64,000 bases of DNA from Spirosoma aerolatum (GCF_002056795.1 NZ_CP020104.1:6643501-6707500); one strand, 5' to 3'. Counted from the stretch's first letter, positions 53,801 through 63,006 are shown. Numbers and translations: made by a program. The notes: generated from the sequence alone by a model not told the origin.

Positions 53801-56800
53801 ACAACGACGAACGCGAATGGCGAGTATTACTTCTCATCAAAAAGCAAACTGACCAACGGTACCTGGAATGGCACAGGGGCGGATACAACACTTCTGCCCA
53901 ACACAGCCTATCAGGTGGTATTCGGAACTGGCGGCCAGTTTACAGGTGGTTCGCTTACTATTAGCTCGAATCGGTATCAGCTTACCCAGGCACTAAGCAC
54001 TGCTCCTACCGCCAGTACACTGAACGATTCCAACGTTCAACTGGCAACAATCGGTGGCAATAGTTTACCGGCTATCAGTTTCACTACGGGCGGGGCCGGT
54101 ACAGTCAATCATACCCTCGATGCTGGTTTTACCTGTGCGCCAGCCGTAATCGCCAGTCTTGTGGCCACCCCTGCTGTCTGCGTAGGCCAAACGGTAACGG
54201 CTAATAGTGCCCGTATCGATCTGACAGGGGTTCAGAATGGAGATAAAGCATTCTTATACACAGCCGGTCCAGCGCCATCGTACACAGCCGTTAGCGGACA
54301 ACCCGTATCTTCCTCTGCGGTTTCGTTTACTGGATTAGCCGACCCTGCTACATCGGCTGGGCAGAGTTACTCGATCATTGTCTATAGCGGTCCAGTCTGC
54401 TCAACGGTGGTCTCGGTAACGTTGGCCAAAGCCGTTTGTGGCACCTGTGCCATAGGGGTAGCGGCAACACCAGGAGCCTGCCAGGCGGCAACCAACAGCT
54501 ACACGGTTACCGGAACCGTTAGCCTGACCAGCGCTACTGCCGGACTTGTCACGGTGACGGATGGCAGCAGTACTACCTCATTCAGTGTTTCCGTAGGGCA
54601 AATTTCAGCGACCTATTCCTTAACAGGTTTACTCTCTAATGCCAGCCTACATACGGTAACGGCTACGTTACCCGGATGCAGTACGGCAACCACAACTTAT
54701 ACGGCCCCTGCCTCGTGTTCGGTGGCACCATCATGCGGTTTGGCAATGGTGGTTACCCCCGGCCTGTGTACATCCGCGACAAATACTTATGCACTCTCGG
54801 GCACGATTACGTCAACCAATGTACCAGCCAGTGGTACGCTGACAATAAATTCGGATGCATTTACGCCCAGAAGTCTTACATTACCGGCAGGCAATGCTTC
54901 AGGAACCTTCAGCTATTCAGGCTTAGTGAGTAATGGCCAAACCTATACCATCACGGCCAGCTATTCCAACTCAGCCTGCGCTCCTGTCAGCCAGACCTTT
55001 ACCGCACCTGTTTCCTGCTCGGTAGCTCCGCCCTGCTCGCTCAGTGCCGTAGCTACAGCGGGACAATGCAGCACAGCCACCAATACCTATTCTGCTTCGG
55101 TTGTCGTGAGTCTGACCAACAGTTCGGCCGGTACGCTCACCGTTAGTTTACCCGGCACCAGTCCAATCAGTCAAACGATTGCGGCTAACACCCCCACTTT
55201 CACGGCTGTCTTCAACGGACTAGTCTCCGATGGTCTTAGCCATACGGCCACCATCAGCCTGCCCGATTGCGGTACCACTACAGCCACCTTCACCGCTCCA
55301 GCTTCCTGCTCCATCGCCCCTGTCTGCTCGCTCAGTGCGGTGGCTTCGGCCGGAACCTGTAGCTCAGCTACTAACACCTATTCGGCTTCGGTAACCGTGA
55401 CCGTACTCAACCCTGTGGCGGCTACCCTGACGGTTAATCTGGCAGGAGGCTCACAGACCTTCTCCACCACGGCCAATGCCCAGAACACCTTCACGGCTGT
55501 CTTCAACGGGTTGGTCTCCGATGGACTCAGTCATACGGCCACCGTTAGTCTGCCCGGTTGTGGCACGACCACTGCCACCTATACCGCTCCAGCCAGTTGT
55601 TCGGTGGCTCCAGTTTGTTCCATCAGTGCGGTGGCTACGGCTGGTCAGTGTGCTACGGCCACCAACACCTATTCGTCAACAGTAGTGGTAACGGTCAACA
55701 ATCCAACATCGGGTACGCTTTTAATTACGGACGGTACGCAAACCCAGCCGTTCGCTACCACTGCCGGTGCAACCAATACCTTTACGGTTATTTTCCCTGG
55801 ATTAGTCTCCAATGGCAGTACGCATTCTGTAGTGGCCACACTGCCGGGTTGTTCGACAGCAACGACAACGTATACAGCACCAGCGAGTTGCTCGGTAGCA
55901 CCTGGCTGTAACCTGAGTGTAACGGCTAGTGGCTCCAACTGTAATCCGGCTACGAACCAGTACGTATTGAGTGGAACGATAAACCTGACCAACAGCCCGA
56001 CCAGTCAAACTCTGACCCTAACGGATGGCAGCTATGTCCGTTCGCTAACGGCCAACGCCGGTACAACGTCAATTGCTTTCAGCTACACAACCCTGCAAAG
56101 CGACGGAGCCGTACATACGGTGACGGTGACCAGCAGTGCCTCGGCCTGCGCTACCACCAGCACCACGTATACAGCCCCTGCCAGTTGCTCGGTGGCTCCG
56201 GTTTGCTCGATCAGCGCCGTGGCCACACCCGGACTCTGCAGCACCGCCACCAACACATTCTCCAACACGGTAACGGTTACGATGAACAACCCAACTACCG
56301 GAATACTAACGGTTACGGATGGAGTTAATAGCGTAACCTTTACCGTTCCGGCTTCAACAGGGACGACTACTGCCGTCGCTACCTTCAATGGCATCGTATC
56401 CAATGGGGCTTCGCACACAGTAACGGCCACTTTACCCGGTTGTTCAACGACAACAACAACCTACACAGCCCCCGGCTCGTGTACACAACCGACTGGTACG
56501 CAACTGACCTTATCGAAATACGTCAGCAAACCTAAAGCTAAACTTGGTGACGTACTGACCTATACTGTTGTATTGACCAATACAGGCAGCACAACGGCCA
56601 CTAATGTTGCGGTTCGCGATTCGATGACAACGGGACTACGTTATGTAGGCGGTTCAGCTACTGCTCCGACAGGTACAACCTTCAATCAGGGAACCCCGCT
56701 TAGCACTTGGACAGTAGGAAGTCTTACTCCCTCTCAGAGCTTTACGCTAACTTACCAGGCCATTGCCGACAGCTCGGGGATTCTGTATAACAAAGCAACC

Positions 56801-59800
56801 ATACCGGGCGATACAGCTAAAGTATGTACTACGATTCCGGTACAGGTTTGTACAGGCGATGTTTATCTGTTCAGACTGAACGCACCCGCTGGCCGAACCA
56901 GTTATAAGTGGTACAAAAACGGCGTATTGATCGTAGGGCAGACGACGCATATCCTCGACATTACGACACCTGGAAGCTACAGTTTGGCTGCCGATAGTTT
57001 ATCGGGTCTATGCCCTAGTTTTAGTTGCTGCCCCTTCATTGTTGAGGAAGATACGCTGCCAACGTTCCAGGCTTCAGCCCTGGCGGCTACCTGTGCAGGT
57101 GGTTTGGTGCAGGCAAACGGTCAACTCGTGTTAAGCAACTTCAAAACAGGATACACCTATCAATATTCCACAGGCACTGATTTCAATGAATCCGCTCCAC
57201 TCTCAGGAACCGCCCAAACGATTCCGGTCAATGGAATAATTGCGAACAATTTACCAAATCCGGTTTCGGCTCAGGCGTATACAGTAAGGGTTTTCAACAG
57301 CAGCGGTTGTTATACGGATGTTACAGTCACCTTAAATCCGACCGCATGTATCTGCTCATTATCGGCCGTAGCCACGCCAAGCCAGTGTAATACGGCGACT
57401 AATACCTATTCGGCTCTGGTGGCCGTCAGCCTGACAAATTCATTGACTGGCACCATCACGGTGAGTATTCCTGGAGCATCACCCGTTAGCCAGACAGTAG
57501 CCGCCAATACATCGGTGGTAACGATCACAGTTCCTGGCCTGCCATCAGACGGCGCTATTCATACAGCAACGGTATCCCTACCTGGTTGCTCGACAGCTAC
57601 AGCGGTTTACTCCGCTCCGGCCTCCTGCTCGGTAGCTCCGCCCTGCTCGCTCAGTGCCGTAGCTACGGCGGGACAATGCAGCACGGCCACCAATACCTAT
57701 TCTGCTTCGGTTGTCGTGAGTCTGACCAACAGTTCGGCCGGTACGCTCACCCTTAGCTTACCCGGCACCAGTCCAATCAGTCAGACCATCAGTGCCAATA
57801 CCAGCTCGTTCACGGCTGTCTTCAACGGACTAGTCTCCGATGGTCTTAGCCATACGGCCACCATCAGCCTACCCGGTTGCGGCACTACAGCGGCCAGCTA
57901 TACCGCGCCGACAAGCTGTTCAGTAGCGATTCCAGTTCTGGCCTTAACTGTAACGCCCGGAACTTGCCAGAGTGCAACCAACCAGTATTCTATTTCGGGA
58001 ACGCTTTCACTCACCAATGCTCCGGCCAGTACAGTTATCTTCTCAGATGGCCTTGTGGCGACTACCGTATCGGTCAGTGCAGGCGCTACTTCCGTAGCGT
58101 ATACGCTGGCAGGTTTGAGCAGCGGGACAGGCTCACATACGGTAACGGCCAGCTTAGTTGGTCAGGTGGTCAGTGCGACCTATACCGCTCCGACTAGCTG
58201 TTCAGTAGCCCCTGTCTGCTCAATGACGGCTATTGCCACACCAAGTCAGTGTATGCCAGGCACCAACACGTACTCGGCACTGGTTGCGGTAAGCTTAAGC
58301 AATCCAGTGAACGGTACCATTACGGTGAGTATTCCTGGAGCATCACCCGTTAGCCAGACAGTAGCCGCCAATACATCGGTAGCTACCGTAGTAGTCCCCG
58401 GCTTGCTTTCTGATGGAGGGATTCATACCGCAACCGTAACACTACCCGGCTGCTCAACGACCACATCGGTGTATTCGGCACCTGTTTCCTGCTCGGTAGC
58501 TCCGCCCTGCTCGCTCAGTGCCGTAGCTACGGCGGGACAATGCAGCACGGCCACCAATACCTATTCTGCTTCGGTTGTTGTGAGTCTGACCAACAGTTCG
58601 GCTGGTACGCTCACCCTTAGCTTACCCGGCACCAGTCCAATCAGTCAAACGATTGCGGCTAACACCCCCACTTTCACGGCTGTCTTCAACGGACTAGTCT
58701 CCGACGGTCTTAGCCATACGGCCACCATCAGCCTGCCCGATTGCGGTACCACTACAGCCACCTTCACCGCTCCAGCTTCCTGCTCCATCGCCCCTGTCTG
58801 CTCGCTCAGTGCGGTGGCTTCGGCCGGAACCTGTAGCTCAGCTACCAACACCTATTCGGCTTCGGTAACCGTGACCGTACTCAACCCTGTGGCGGCTACC
58901 CTGACGGTTAATCTGGCAGGAGGCTCACAGACCTTCTCCACCACGGCCAATGCCCAGAACACCTTCACGGCTGTCTTCAATGGGTTGGTCTCCGATGGAC
59001 TCAGTCATACAGCCACCGTTAGTCTACCCGGTTGTGGCACGACCACTGCCACCTATACCGCTCCAGCCAGTTGCTCGGTAGCTCCGCCCTGTTCCATAAC
59101 TGCCGTCGCTACGGCTGGTCAGTGCGCCACCGCTACCAACACCTACTCGGCTCTGGTAGTGGTTAGCCTGACGAATCCTGTCAACGGCACCATCACGGTC
59201 AGTATTCCTGGAGCCTCTCCTGTCAGCCAGACGGTAGCCGCCAACGCATCAGTGGCAACCATCTCCGTGCCCGGCCTGCCTTCTGATGGCGCTATTCATA
59301 CGGCAACGGTAACGTTGCCCGGCTGCTCGACTACTACGGCCGTATATTCGGCTCCAGCTTCCTGCTCCGTAGCTCCACCCTGCTCGCTCAGTGCCGTGGC
59401 TACGGCAGGAACCTGTAGCACGGCCACCAACACCTACTCGGCTTCAGTAACGGTAACGGTTTTGAATCCTTCAAACGGGACGCTTAGCGTGAATTTGGGC
59501 GGAAATACGCAAACAGTCTCTACAACAGCCAATGGTCAGAATACCTTCACGGTTATCTTTACGAACCTGCCTTCAGATGGACTCACTCATACGGCCACCG
59601 CGAGTCTGCCGGGCTGTGGTACATCCACAAGTAGCTATACGGCCCCTTCCTGCTCAGTCGCGCCGGTTTGTTCCATAACTGCCGTCGCTACGGCTGGTCA
59701 GTGTACCACCGCTACCAACACCTACTCGGCTCTGGTAGTGGTTAGCCTGACAAATCCTGTCAACGGCACTATCACGGTCAGTATTCCTGGAGCCTCTCCT

Positions 59801-60559
59801 GTCAGCCAGACGGTAGCCGCCAACGCATCAGTGGCAACCATCTCCGTGCCCGGCCTGCCTTCTGATGGCGCTATTCATACGGCAACGGTAACGTTGCCTG
59901 GCTGCTCGACTACTACGGCCGTATATTCGGCTCCAGCTTCCTGCTCCGTAGCATCGACCTGCTCCATGAGTGCTGTCGTTACGGCAGGGGTATGTCAGTC
60001 AGCAACCAACACATTTACGACAAAGGCGGTCATCACGTTGGCTAACCCAGTTACAGGCATACTCACCGTGACCGATGGCCCTACTAGTATGACCTTTGCC
60101 ACTGTGACGGGCGCTAGTGCATCCTTTACGGCTACGTTTGCCAATCTGGTTTCGGATGGTTCCAGCCATACGGTCGTCGCTTCGCTACCGGGCTGCTCAA
60201 CAACTGTAAGCACCTATACCGCTCCGGCTAGCTGTAGCGTTGGCATGACTATATCCGTAACAGATCCGGGTGTGTGTCAGCCCAATACGAACACCTATAA
60301 CACAACGGGTGTCATTGCACTGACCAACGCTCCTGCGGGTATTATGACGATTTCAGACGGTATACTCAGCCTGACCGTAACGGTTGCGGCCGGAACTACA
60401 TCAGTACCGTATTCCATGATGGGACTATTAAGTGGCTCAGGACTACATACGGTGACGGTGAGCTTTGCCGGACAAACGGCTCAGACAACCTACATGGCTC
60501 CTGTTCCATGCTGCGTATCACCCGTCTGTGTTCCCATACGAATCAAGCGGGTACGGTAG
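50858..60559 (+). CDS. Giant exported repeat protein 2 (DNRLRE, SdrD-B, Ig-like, DUF11)
   Basis: A 3233-residue exported protein with a signal peptide after a 25-residue basic lead (CLTVSLFFLTQLFSVGLAQ). Domains: DNRLRE-like carbohydrate-binding fold (about 47-234: VYIPKSATITNAYIQF, DPKLVITYQ); Ig-like (235-350); SdrD-type B (354-450: GTAFNDFNGDGVKNAGE); propeller-like domain (462-940, KRHAGLGPLGLGGIY); second B domain (941-1085); seven Cys-bounded Ig-like repeats (1193-1880); DUF11 (1882-1990); Ig-like and CCPFIVEEDTLPT module (1997-2165); then eleven more repeats and the tail VCVPIRIKRVR. Repeat consensus: C-SLSAVATAGQCSTATNTYS and TATISLPGCGTTTATYTAPA. It is a paralogue of protein 1 with expanded repeats. 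A role in adhesion or biofilm matrix is inferred. Confidence 0.85.
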   Translation: MPTCTMASTTQVIQKRPFTPGGLVKATCLTVSLFFLTQLFSVGLAQCISNSTLTIPVTLSGDDATEVTSGTVSTINTSSADLAFFNRYIGIRFASVYIPKSATITNAYIQFTGNSATSTSAGISNVGIRGHNVANSNSFTAAIGSNDISSRYTTAPTSASVNWTNSATWTNGAQGVNQRTPDLKAIVQEIVNRSDWKPNNAITLLLNATSGTGPSANAYDEPSSGDPKLVITYQATTTVTVTPTVSGCYNTTAGSRATVSVEVGWTDAPANDNLVIKLGNQTRQVTPGINVISFFDPDPYETQVPVEFASPQVFTFEIPADGSGGTVTASFASNTVCTSTASFTAPAACQPITCTSGTDLSGTAFNDFNGDGVKNAGETTGVSGIVVKAYDCAGTVYTTTTDVNGQYKLTIPLANYPVRLEFTNLPSAYSAQGTPNGVDGRTTVQFITAPDCGVDLGMSDPTDYCQNNPKIFVPCYVNGNPLASGTAGTQDAFVSVNYNDFSTSTGSGNYTNSTNPAHIASASQVGALWGTVYNKQTKTIFTSSVLRRHAGLGPLGLGGIYAINPTTNAVSNFLDVTNLGINVGSASVGSNVSRGLSASAISFSHDSAAFAQVGKVGIGGLTISSDGNQLYFVNLFDKKVYRLDISAYNAGGASPTTSTSFAIPNGCSNGNNSRPWGIKYHKGKVYVGVICDGSVTDNRSDMRAFVYALDPVANTWSTIFDFPLTYPKGPALLNDDIQAGAASNNWRTWTDNFDQLVFVDGHYLLRSQPILSGIEFDIDNSMVLGFADRTGLQGAADNYGTRAADTKLYYAISGGDILRAANINGVYILENNAKVAGITGALPNNSQGPGSGEFYNDDFVQVGILVHTENALGGLAIRPGSGNVLTSAMDPLNEVPYANGFRQFSNANGSIQSSYVVFQNGNFQKSVGLGDFELGCTTPTFIEIGNRVWFDTDNDGIQDPCEQSLSGVNVSLYKAGAVVATTTTNANGEYYFSSKSKLTNGTWNGTGADTTLLPNTAYQVVFGTGGQFTGGSLTISSNRYQLTQALSTAPTASTLNDSNVQLATIGGNSLPAISFTTGGAGTVNHTLDAGFTCAPAVIASLVATPAVCVGQTVTANSARIDLTGVQNGDKAFLYTAGPAPSYTAVSGQPVSSSAVSFTGLADPATSAGQSYSIIVYSGPVCSTVVSVTLAKAVCGTCAIGVAATPGACQAATNSYTVTGTVSLTSATAGLVTVTDGSSTTSFSVSVGQISATYSLTGLLSNASLHTVTATLPGCSTATTTYTAPASCSVAPSCGLAMVVTPGLCTSATNTYALSGTITSTNVPASGTLTINSDAFTPRSLTLPAGNASGTFSYSGLVSNGQTYTITASYSNSACAPVSQTFTAPVSCSVAPPCSLSAVATAGQCSTATNTYSASVVVSLTNSSAGTLTVSLPGTSPISQTIAANTPTFTAVFNGLVSDGLSHTATISLPDCGTTTATFTAPASCSIAPVCSLSAVASAGTCSSATNTYSASVTVTVLNPVAATLTVNLAGGSQTFSTTANAQNTFTAVFNGLVSDGLSHTATVSLPGCGTTTATYTAPASCSVAPVCSISAVATAGQCATATNTYSSTVVVTVNNPTSGTLLITDGTQTQPFATTAGATNTFTVIFPGLVSNGSTHSVVATLPGCSTATTTYTAPASCSVAPGCNLSVTASGSNCNPATNQYVLSGTINLTNSPTSQTLTLTDGSYVRSLTANAGTTSIAFSYTTLQSDGAVHTVTVTSSASACATTSTTYTAPASCSVAPVCSISAVATPGLCSTATNTFSNTVTVTMNNPTTGILTVTDGVNSVTFTVPASTGTTTAVATFNGIVSNGASHTVTATLPGCSTTTTTYTAPGSCTQPTGTQLTLSKYVSKPKAKLGDVLTYTVVLTNTGSTTATNVAVRDSMTTGLRYVGGSATAPTGTTFNQGTPLSTWTVGSLTPSQSFTLTYQAIADSSGILYNKATIPGDTAKVCTTIPVQVCTGDVYLFRLNAPAGRTSYKWYKNGVLIVGQTTHILDITTPGSYSLAADSLSGLCPSFSCCPFIVEEDTLPTFQASALAATCAGGLVQANGQLVLSNFKTGYTYQYSTGTDFNESAPLSGTAQTIPVNGIIANNLPNPVSAQAYTVRVFNSSGCYTDVTVTLNPTACICSLSAVATPSQCNTATNTYSALVAVSLTNSLTGTITVSIPGASPVSQTVAANTSVVTITVPGLPSDGAIHTATVSLPGCSTATAVYSAPASCSVAPPCSLSAVATAGQCSTATNTYSASVVVSLTNSSAGTLTLSLPGTSPISQTISANTSSFTAVFNGLVSDGLSHTATISLPGCGTTAASYTAPTSCSVAIPVLALTVTPGTCQSATNQYSISGTLSLTNAPASTVIFSDGLVATTVSVSAGATSVAYTLAGLSSGTGSHTVTASLVGQVVSATYTAPTSCSVAPVCSMTAIATPSQCMPGTNTYSALVAVSLSNPVNGTITVSIPGASPVSQTVAANTSVATVVVPGLLSDGGIHTATVTLPGCSTTTSVYSAPVSCSVAPPCSLSAVATAGQCSTATNTYSASVVVSLTNSSAGTLTLSLPGTSPISQTIAANTPTFTAVFNGLVSDGLSHTATISLPDCGTTTATFTAPASCSIAPVCSLSAVASAGTCSSATNTYSASVTVTVLNPVAATLTVNLAGGSQTFSTTANAQNTFTAVFNGLVSDGLSHTATVSLPGCGTTTATYTAPASCSVAPPCSITAVATAGQCATATNTYSALVVVSLTNPVNGTITVSIPGASPVSQTVAANASVATISVPGLPSDGAIHTATVTLPGCSTTTAVYSAPASCSVAPPCSLSAVATAGTCSTATNTYSASVTVTVLNPSNGTLSVNLGGNTQTVSTTANGQNTFTVIFTNLPSDGLTHTATASLPGCGTSTSSYTAPSCSVAPVCSITAVATAGQCTTATNTYSALVVVSLTNPVNGTITVSIPGASPVSQTVAANASVATISVPGLPSDGAIHTATVTLPGCSTTTAVYSAPASCSVASTCSMSAVVTAGVCQSATNTFTTKAVITLANPVTGILTVTDGPTSMTFATVTGASASFTATFANLVSDGSSHTVVASLPGCSTTVSTYTAPASCSVGMTISVTDPGVCQPNTNTYNTTGVIALTNAPAGIMTISDGILSLTVTVAAGTTSVPYSMMGLLSGSGLHTVTVSFAGQTAQTTYMAPVPCCVSPVCVPIRIKRVR
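55004..55600 (+). repeat. Intragenic duplication A, copy 1
   Basis: About 600 bp coding for two Ig-like repeats; nearly identical at DNA level to 58478-59074, offset 3474 bp (1158 codons, in frame). A shorter related copy of the first repeat begins near 57614. Silent differences are few, so the copies are recent or kept alike by gene conversion. Confidence 0.85.
58478..59074 (+). repeat. Intragenic duplication A, copy 2
   Basis: Partner of 55004-55600. A stretch of more than 200 bp (55171-55377 against 58645-58851) gives an identical 68-residue translation even in an antisense frame, which shows how close the two DNA copies are. Confidence 0.85.
59092..59373 (+). repeat. Intragenic duplication B, copy 1
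   Basis: About 282 bp (one Ig-like repeat) almost identical to 59671-59952, offset 579 bp (193 codons). Confidence 0.85.
59671..59952 (+). repeat. Intragenic duplication B, copy 2
   Basis: Partner of 59092-59373; the first clear change is the codon after CAGTG (GCC against ACC). Confidence 0.85.
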
Positions 60560-60579
60560 AGAACCTCTTGATCGCAATT

Positions 60580-60617
60580 CAGAAAGCCCTCTGACCGTCT
60601 GGTTGGAGGGCTTTCTG
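60580..60617 (+). terminator. Hairpin terminator after giant protein 2
   Basis: CAGAAAGCCCTC and GAGGGCTTTCTG pair perfectly around a 14-nt loop that can pair further; it starts 21 bp after the stop and is followed by T-rich sequence. Confidence 0.75.
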
Positions 60618-60723
60618 TTCGTTTGTGTGACTAGATGCCGGTGAATTTAGGATTAGCAGCCGGTACGCCAACTTTTAAGTAGTTGATTTTGTTACCCGAA
60701 CAGAGAGATACTGATTCATCTGT

Positions 60724-60731
60724 TATCTTTG
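60724..60731 (+). promoter_or_regulatory. -7 element of the sufCD unit
   Basis: TATCTTTG, exact TAnnTTTG, 36 bp before the sufC ATG at 60767. No TTG at the usual -33 distance. It supports an independent sufCD transcript and the later start codon. Confidence 0.5.
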
Positions 60732-60766
60732 CGGCTCATTTGCCAACGAGGGCATTACAACCTATT

Positions 60767-61516
60767 ATGTTATCCATCAGTAATTTACAAGCCTCTATCG
60801 GCGACAAAGAAATATTACGAGGTCTCAATCTGGAAGTCAACCCCGGTGAGGTTCACGCAATTATGGGTCCTAACGGTGCAGGAAAAAGCACCCTGGCATC
60901 TGTATTGGCAGGTCGGGAAGATTACGACGTAACGGGCGGCAGCGTTACCTTCGACGGTAAGGACTTATTGGACATGGCCCCTGAACAACGGGCGGCCGAA
61001 GGTATTTTTCTGGCCTTTCAATATCCAGTCGAAATACCGGGCGTCAGTACAACCAACTTCCTCAAGACGGCGATGAACGAAATCCGAAAATATCGGAGTC
61101 AGGACCCGCTCGATGCTGTGCAGTTTCTGAAGTTGATGAAAGAAAAGATGAAACTCGTCAACATCGACCAATCACTGCTGAGCCGATCATTGAACGAAGG
61201 ATTTTCGGGGGGAGAAAAGAAACGAAATGAAATCTTCCAGATGGCCATGCTGGAACCCAAACTAGCTATTCTGGACGAAACGGATTCGGGGCTGGATATC
61301 GATGCCCTGCGGATTGTAGCCGATGGTGTCAATAAACTCCGGTCGCCAGAGCGCGCTACGATTGTGGTTACGCACTACCAGCGGCTACTCGACTACATCG
61401 TACCTGATTTTGTGCATGTTCTGTACAAAGGTCGTATCGTAAAATCAGGCCCGAAAGAGTTGGCTCTCGAACTGGAAGAAAAAGGCTACGACTGGATTAA
61501 AGCCGAAGCAATCTGA
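60767..61516 (+). CDS. sufC: Fe-S cluster assembly ATPase SufC
   Basis: A 249-residue ABC-type ATPase of the SUF iron-sulfur cluster assembly system. The ATG at 60767 gives MLSISNLQASIGDKEILRGL, the usual start. Motifs: Walker A MGPNGAGKSTLA, Q-loop FLAFQYPVEIPGVS, signature NEGFSGGEKKRNEI, Walker B LAILDETDSGLDIDAL and the switch His in IVVTHYQRLLDYI. It works in the cytosol in a SufBC2D complex that builds Fe-S clusters. sufD follows 106 bp later, but sufB is not adjacent; the gene upstream is the giant protein 2. Confidence 0.97.
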   Translation: MLSISNLQASIGDKEILRGLNLEVNPGEVHAIMGPNGAGKSTLASVLAGREDYDVTGGSVTFDGKDLLDMAPEQRAAEGIFLAFQYPVEIPGVSTTNFLKTAMNEIRKYRSQDPLDAVQFLKLMKEKMKLVNIDQSLLSRSLNEGFSGGEKKRNEIFQMAMLEPKLAILDETDSGLDIDALRIVADGVNKLRSPERATIVVTHYQRLLDYIVPDFVHVLYKGRIVKSGPKELALELEEKGYDWIKAEAI

Positions 61517-61622
61517 TATAGGGTATACACTGTATAATACATGAATGTATAGTGCAATTGACATAAAGCGCATCATTCACAGTATATCATACACCTTACA
61601 TCCTACATCATACATCAAAAAT

Positions 61623-62948
61623 ATGACTCCCTCTTACGCATCTTATAACGAGTTTAAAGAGCAATTGCTGGCGGCTTTTCGGGACAACGAAGAGCGAATG
61701 AACGGCGAGCGTAAAAGCGCGCTGCATCAGATCCGGCGTAGTGCTCTGAGACAATTCGACCAGCTTGGCTTTCCAACCATTCGGAACGAAGAATGGAAAT
61801 ACTCCAGTGTAAATGGCCTCTTGAAACAGTCGTTTGAACTGGACGAGACAACCACACTGACGATAGATGACCTGGCTCCGCTGGAAATTCCAAACCTTGA
61901 TGGCAACATTATTTATTTTATCAATGGGCGCTATCATGCTGAATTATCCAGGCTCATCAGCCCGGCCGACCAGGTTCAGATCATGAGTTTCGCCGATGCT
62001 ACAAAAGCAGATCCTGAGCTAATCGATACCCACTTCGCCCAGTATGCCGACTATCAGGAGAATGCTTTTACGGCCCTAAACACCGCGCTGGCTAACGACG
62101 GTATTGTGATCCGGGTACCTGCCAACGCAACGGTGGAGCAACCGATCATTCTTCGGTTTATTACCGACACACGCACTAAAAACATCACCTCGCAACCCCG
62201 TAATCTGGTACTGGTGGGCAAAAATGCTGAGGTCATGATGGCCGAGTCGTATCGGACTCTGGGCGAAGGCACCAGCTTCGTGAACGTCGTTACTGAGATT
62301 GTCCTCGAACGGGATGCCCGGATGCAGTATTACAAGGTGCAGAACGAAACCGAACAGGCGTATCATATTGGGACCACGCAGGTAAACCAGGCCGATAACA
62401 GTCATTTTTATTCGGCTACGGTCACGCTCAACGGCAGCTTTGTGCGTAACAACCTGAATATTGTACTGAATGGTCAGCAGGCCGAAGCGTTTATGTATGG
62501 CCTCTACATGCCAAACGGCCGTCAGCATGTCGATAACCACACGTTGGTAGACCATGCCATGCCCAATTCGTACAGTAATGAACTGTACAAGGGTATTCTG
62601 GACGACAACAGTACAGGGGTTTTCAACGGTAAGATTTTCGTCCGGCCCGACGCCCAGAAAACCAACGCGTATCAGTCGTGTAAGAATGTCGTCCTTTCGT
62701 CTGGCGCTACGATGAACACCAAGCCGCAGTTAGAAATTTTTGCGGACGATGTAAAGTGTTCTCACGGAACTACGACCGGTCAGCTCAACGACGAAGCCTT
62801 ATTTTATATGCGTTCACGAGGGATTCCGAAAGACGAGGCCCGGACGTTGCTGCTGTATGCATTCTCGCAGGATGTGCTGAGCCAGATCAAAATTCAACCT
62901 ATCCGGGAATATCTGGAAAAGGTGGTGACACAAAAACTGACGAAATAA
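61623..62948 (+). CDS. sufD: Fe-S cluster assembly protein SufD
   Basis: A 441-residue SufB/SufD family protein. The ATG at 61623 gives MTPSYASYNEFKEQLLAAFR; the longer frame from 61545 covers a low-complexity leader of TACATC-like words. Motifs: PTIRNEEWKYSSVNGLL in the N-terminal part, a parallel beta-helix core (VEQPIILRFITDT, VVTEIVLERDARMQYYKVQN) and the C-terminal DVKCSHGTTTGQLNDEALFY with the conserved Cys and His, then RGIPKDEARTLLLYAF. It partners SufB and SufC as scaffold. A terminator follows. No sufS or sufE is next. Confidence 0.96.
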   Translation: MTPSYASYNEFKEQLLAAFRDNEERMNGERKSALHQIRRSALRQFDQLGFPTIRNEEWKYSSVNGLLKQSFELDETTTLTIDDLAPLEIPNLDGNIIYFINGRYHAELSRLISPADQVQIMSFADATKADPELIDTHFAQYADYQENAFTALNTALANDGIVIRVPANATVEQPIILRFITDTRTKNITSQPRNLVLVGKNAEVMMAESYRTLGEGTSFVNVVTEIVLERDARMQYYKVQNETEQAYHIGTTQVNQADNSHFYSATVTLNGSFVRNNLNIVLNGQQAEAFMYGLYMPNGRQHVDNHTLVDHAMPNSYSNELYKGILDDNSTGVFNGKIFVRPDAQKTNAYQSCKNVVLSSGATMNTKPQLEIFADDVKCSHGTTTGQLNDEALFYMRSRGIPKDEARTLLLYAFSQDVLSQIKIQPIREYLEKVVTQKLTK

Positions 62949-62968
62949 ATCTAACTGAATAAACTGTT

Positions 62969-62994
62969 GAATAGCTCCTTATCTGGAGCTATTC
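62969..62994. terminator. Hairpin between convergent sufD and hybrid kinase
   Basis: Perfect stem GAATAGCTCC / GGAGCTATTC with a 6-nt loop, followed by TGCTTTA. Starts 20 bp after the sufD stop and may serve both strands. Confidence 0.75.
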
Positions 62995-63006
62995 TGCTTT
63001 ATGCCC

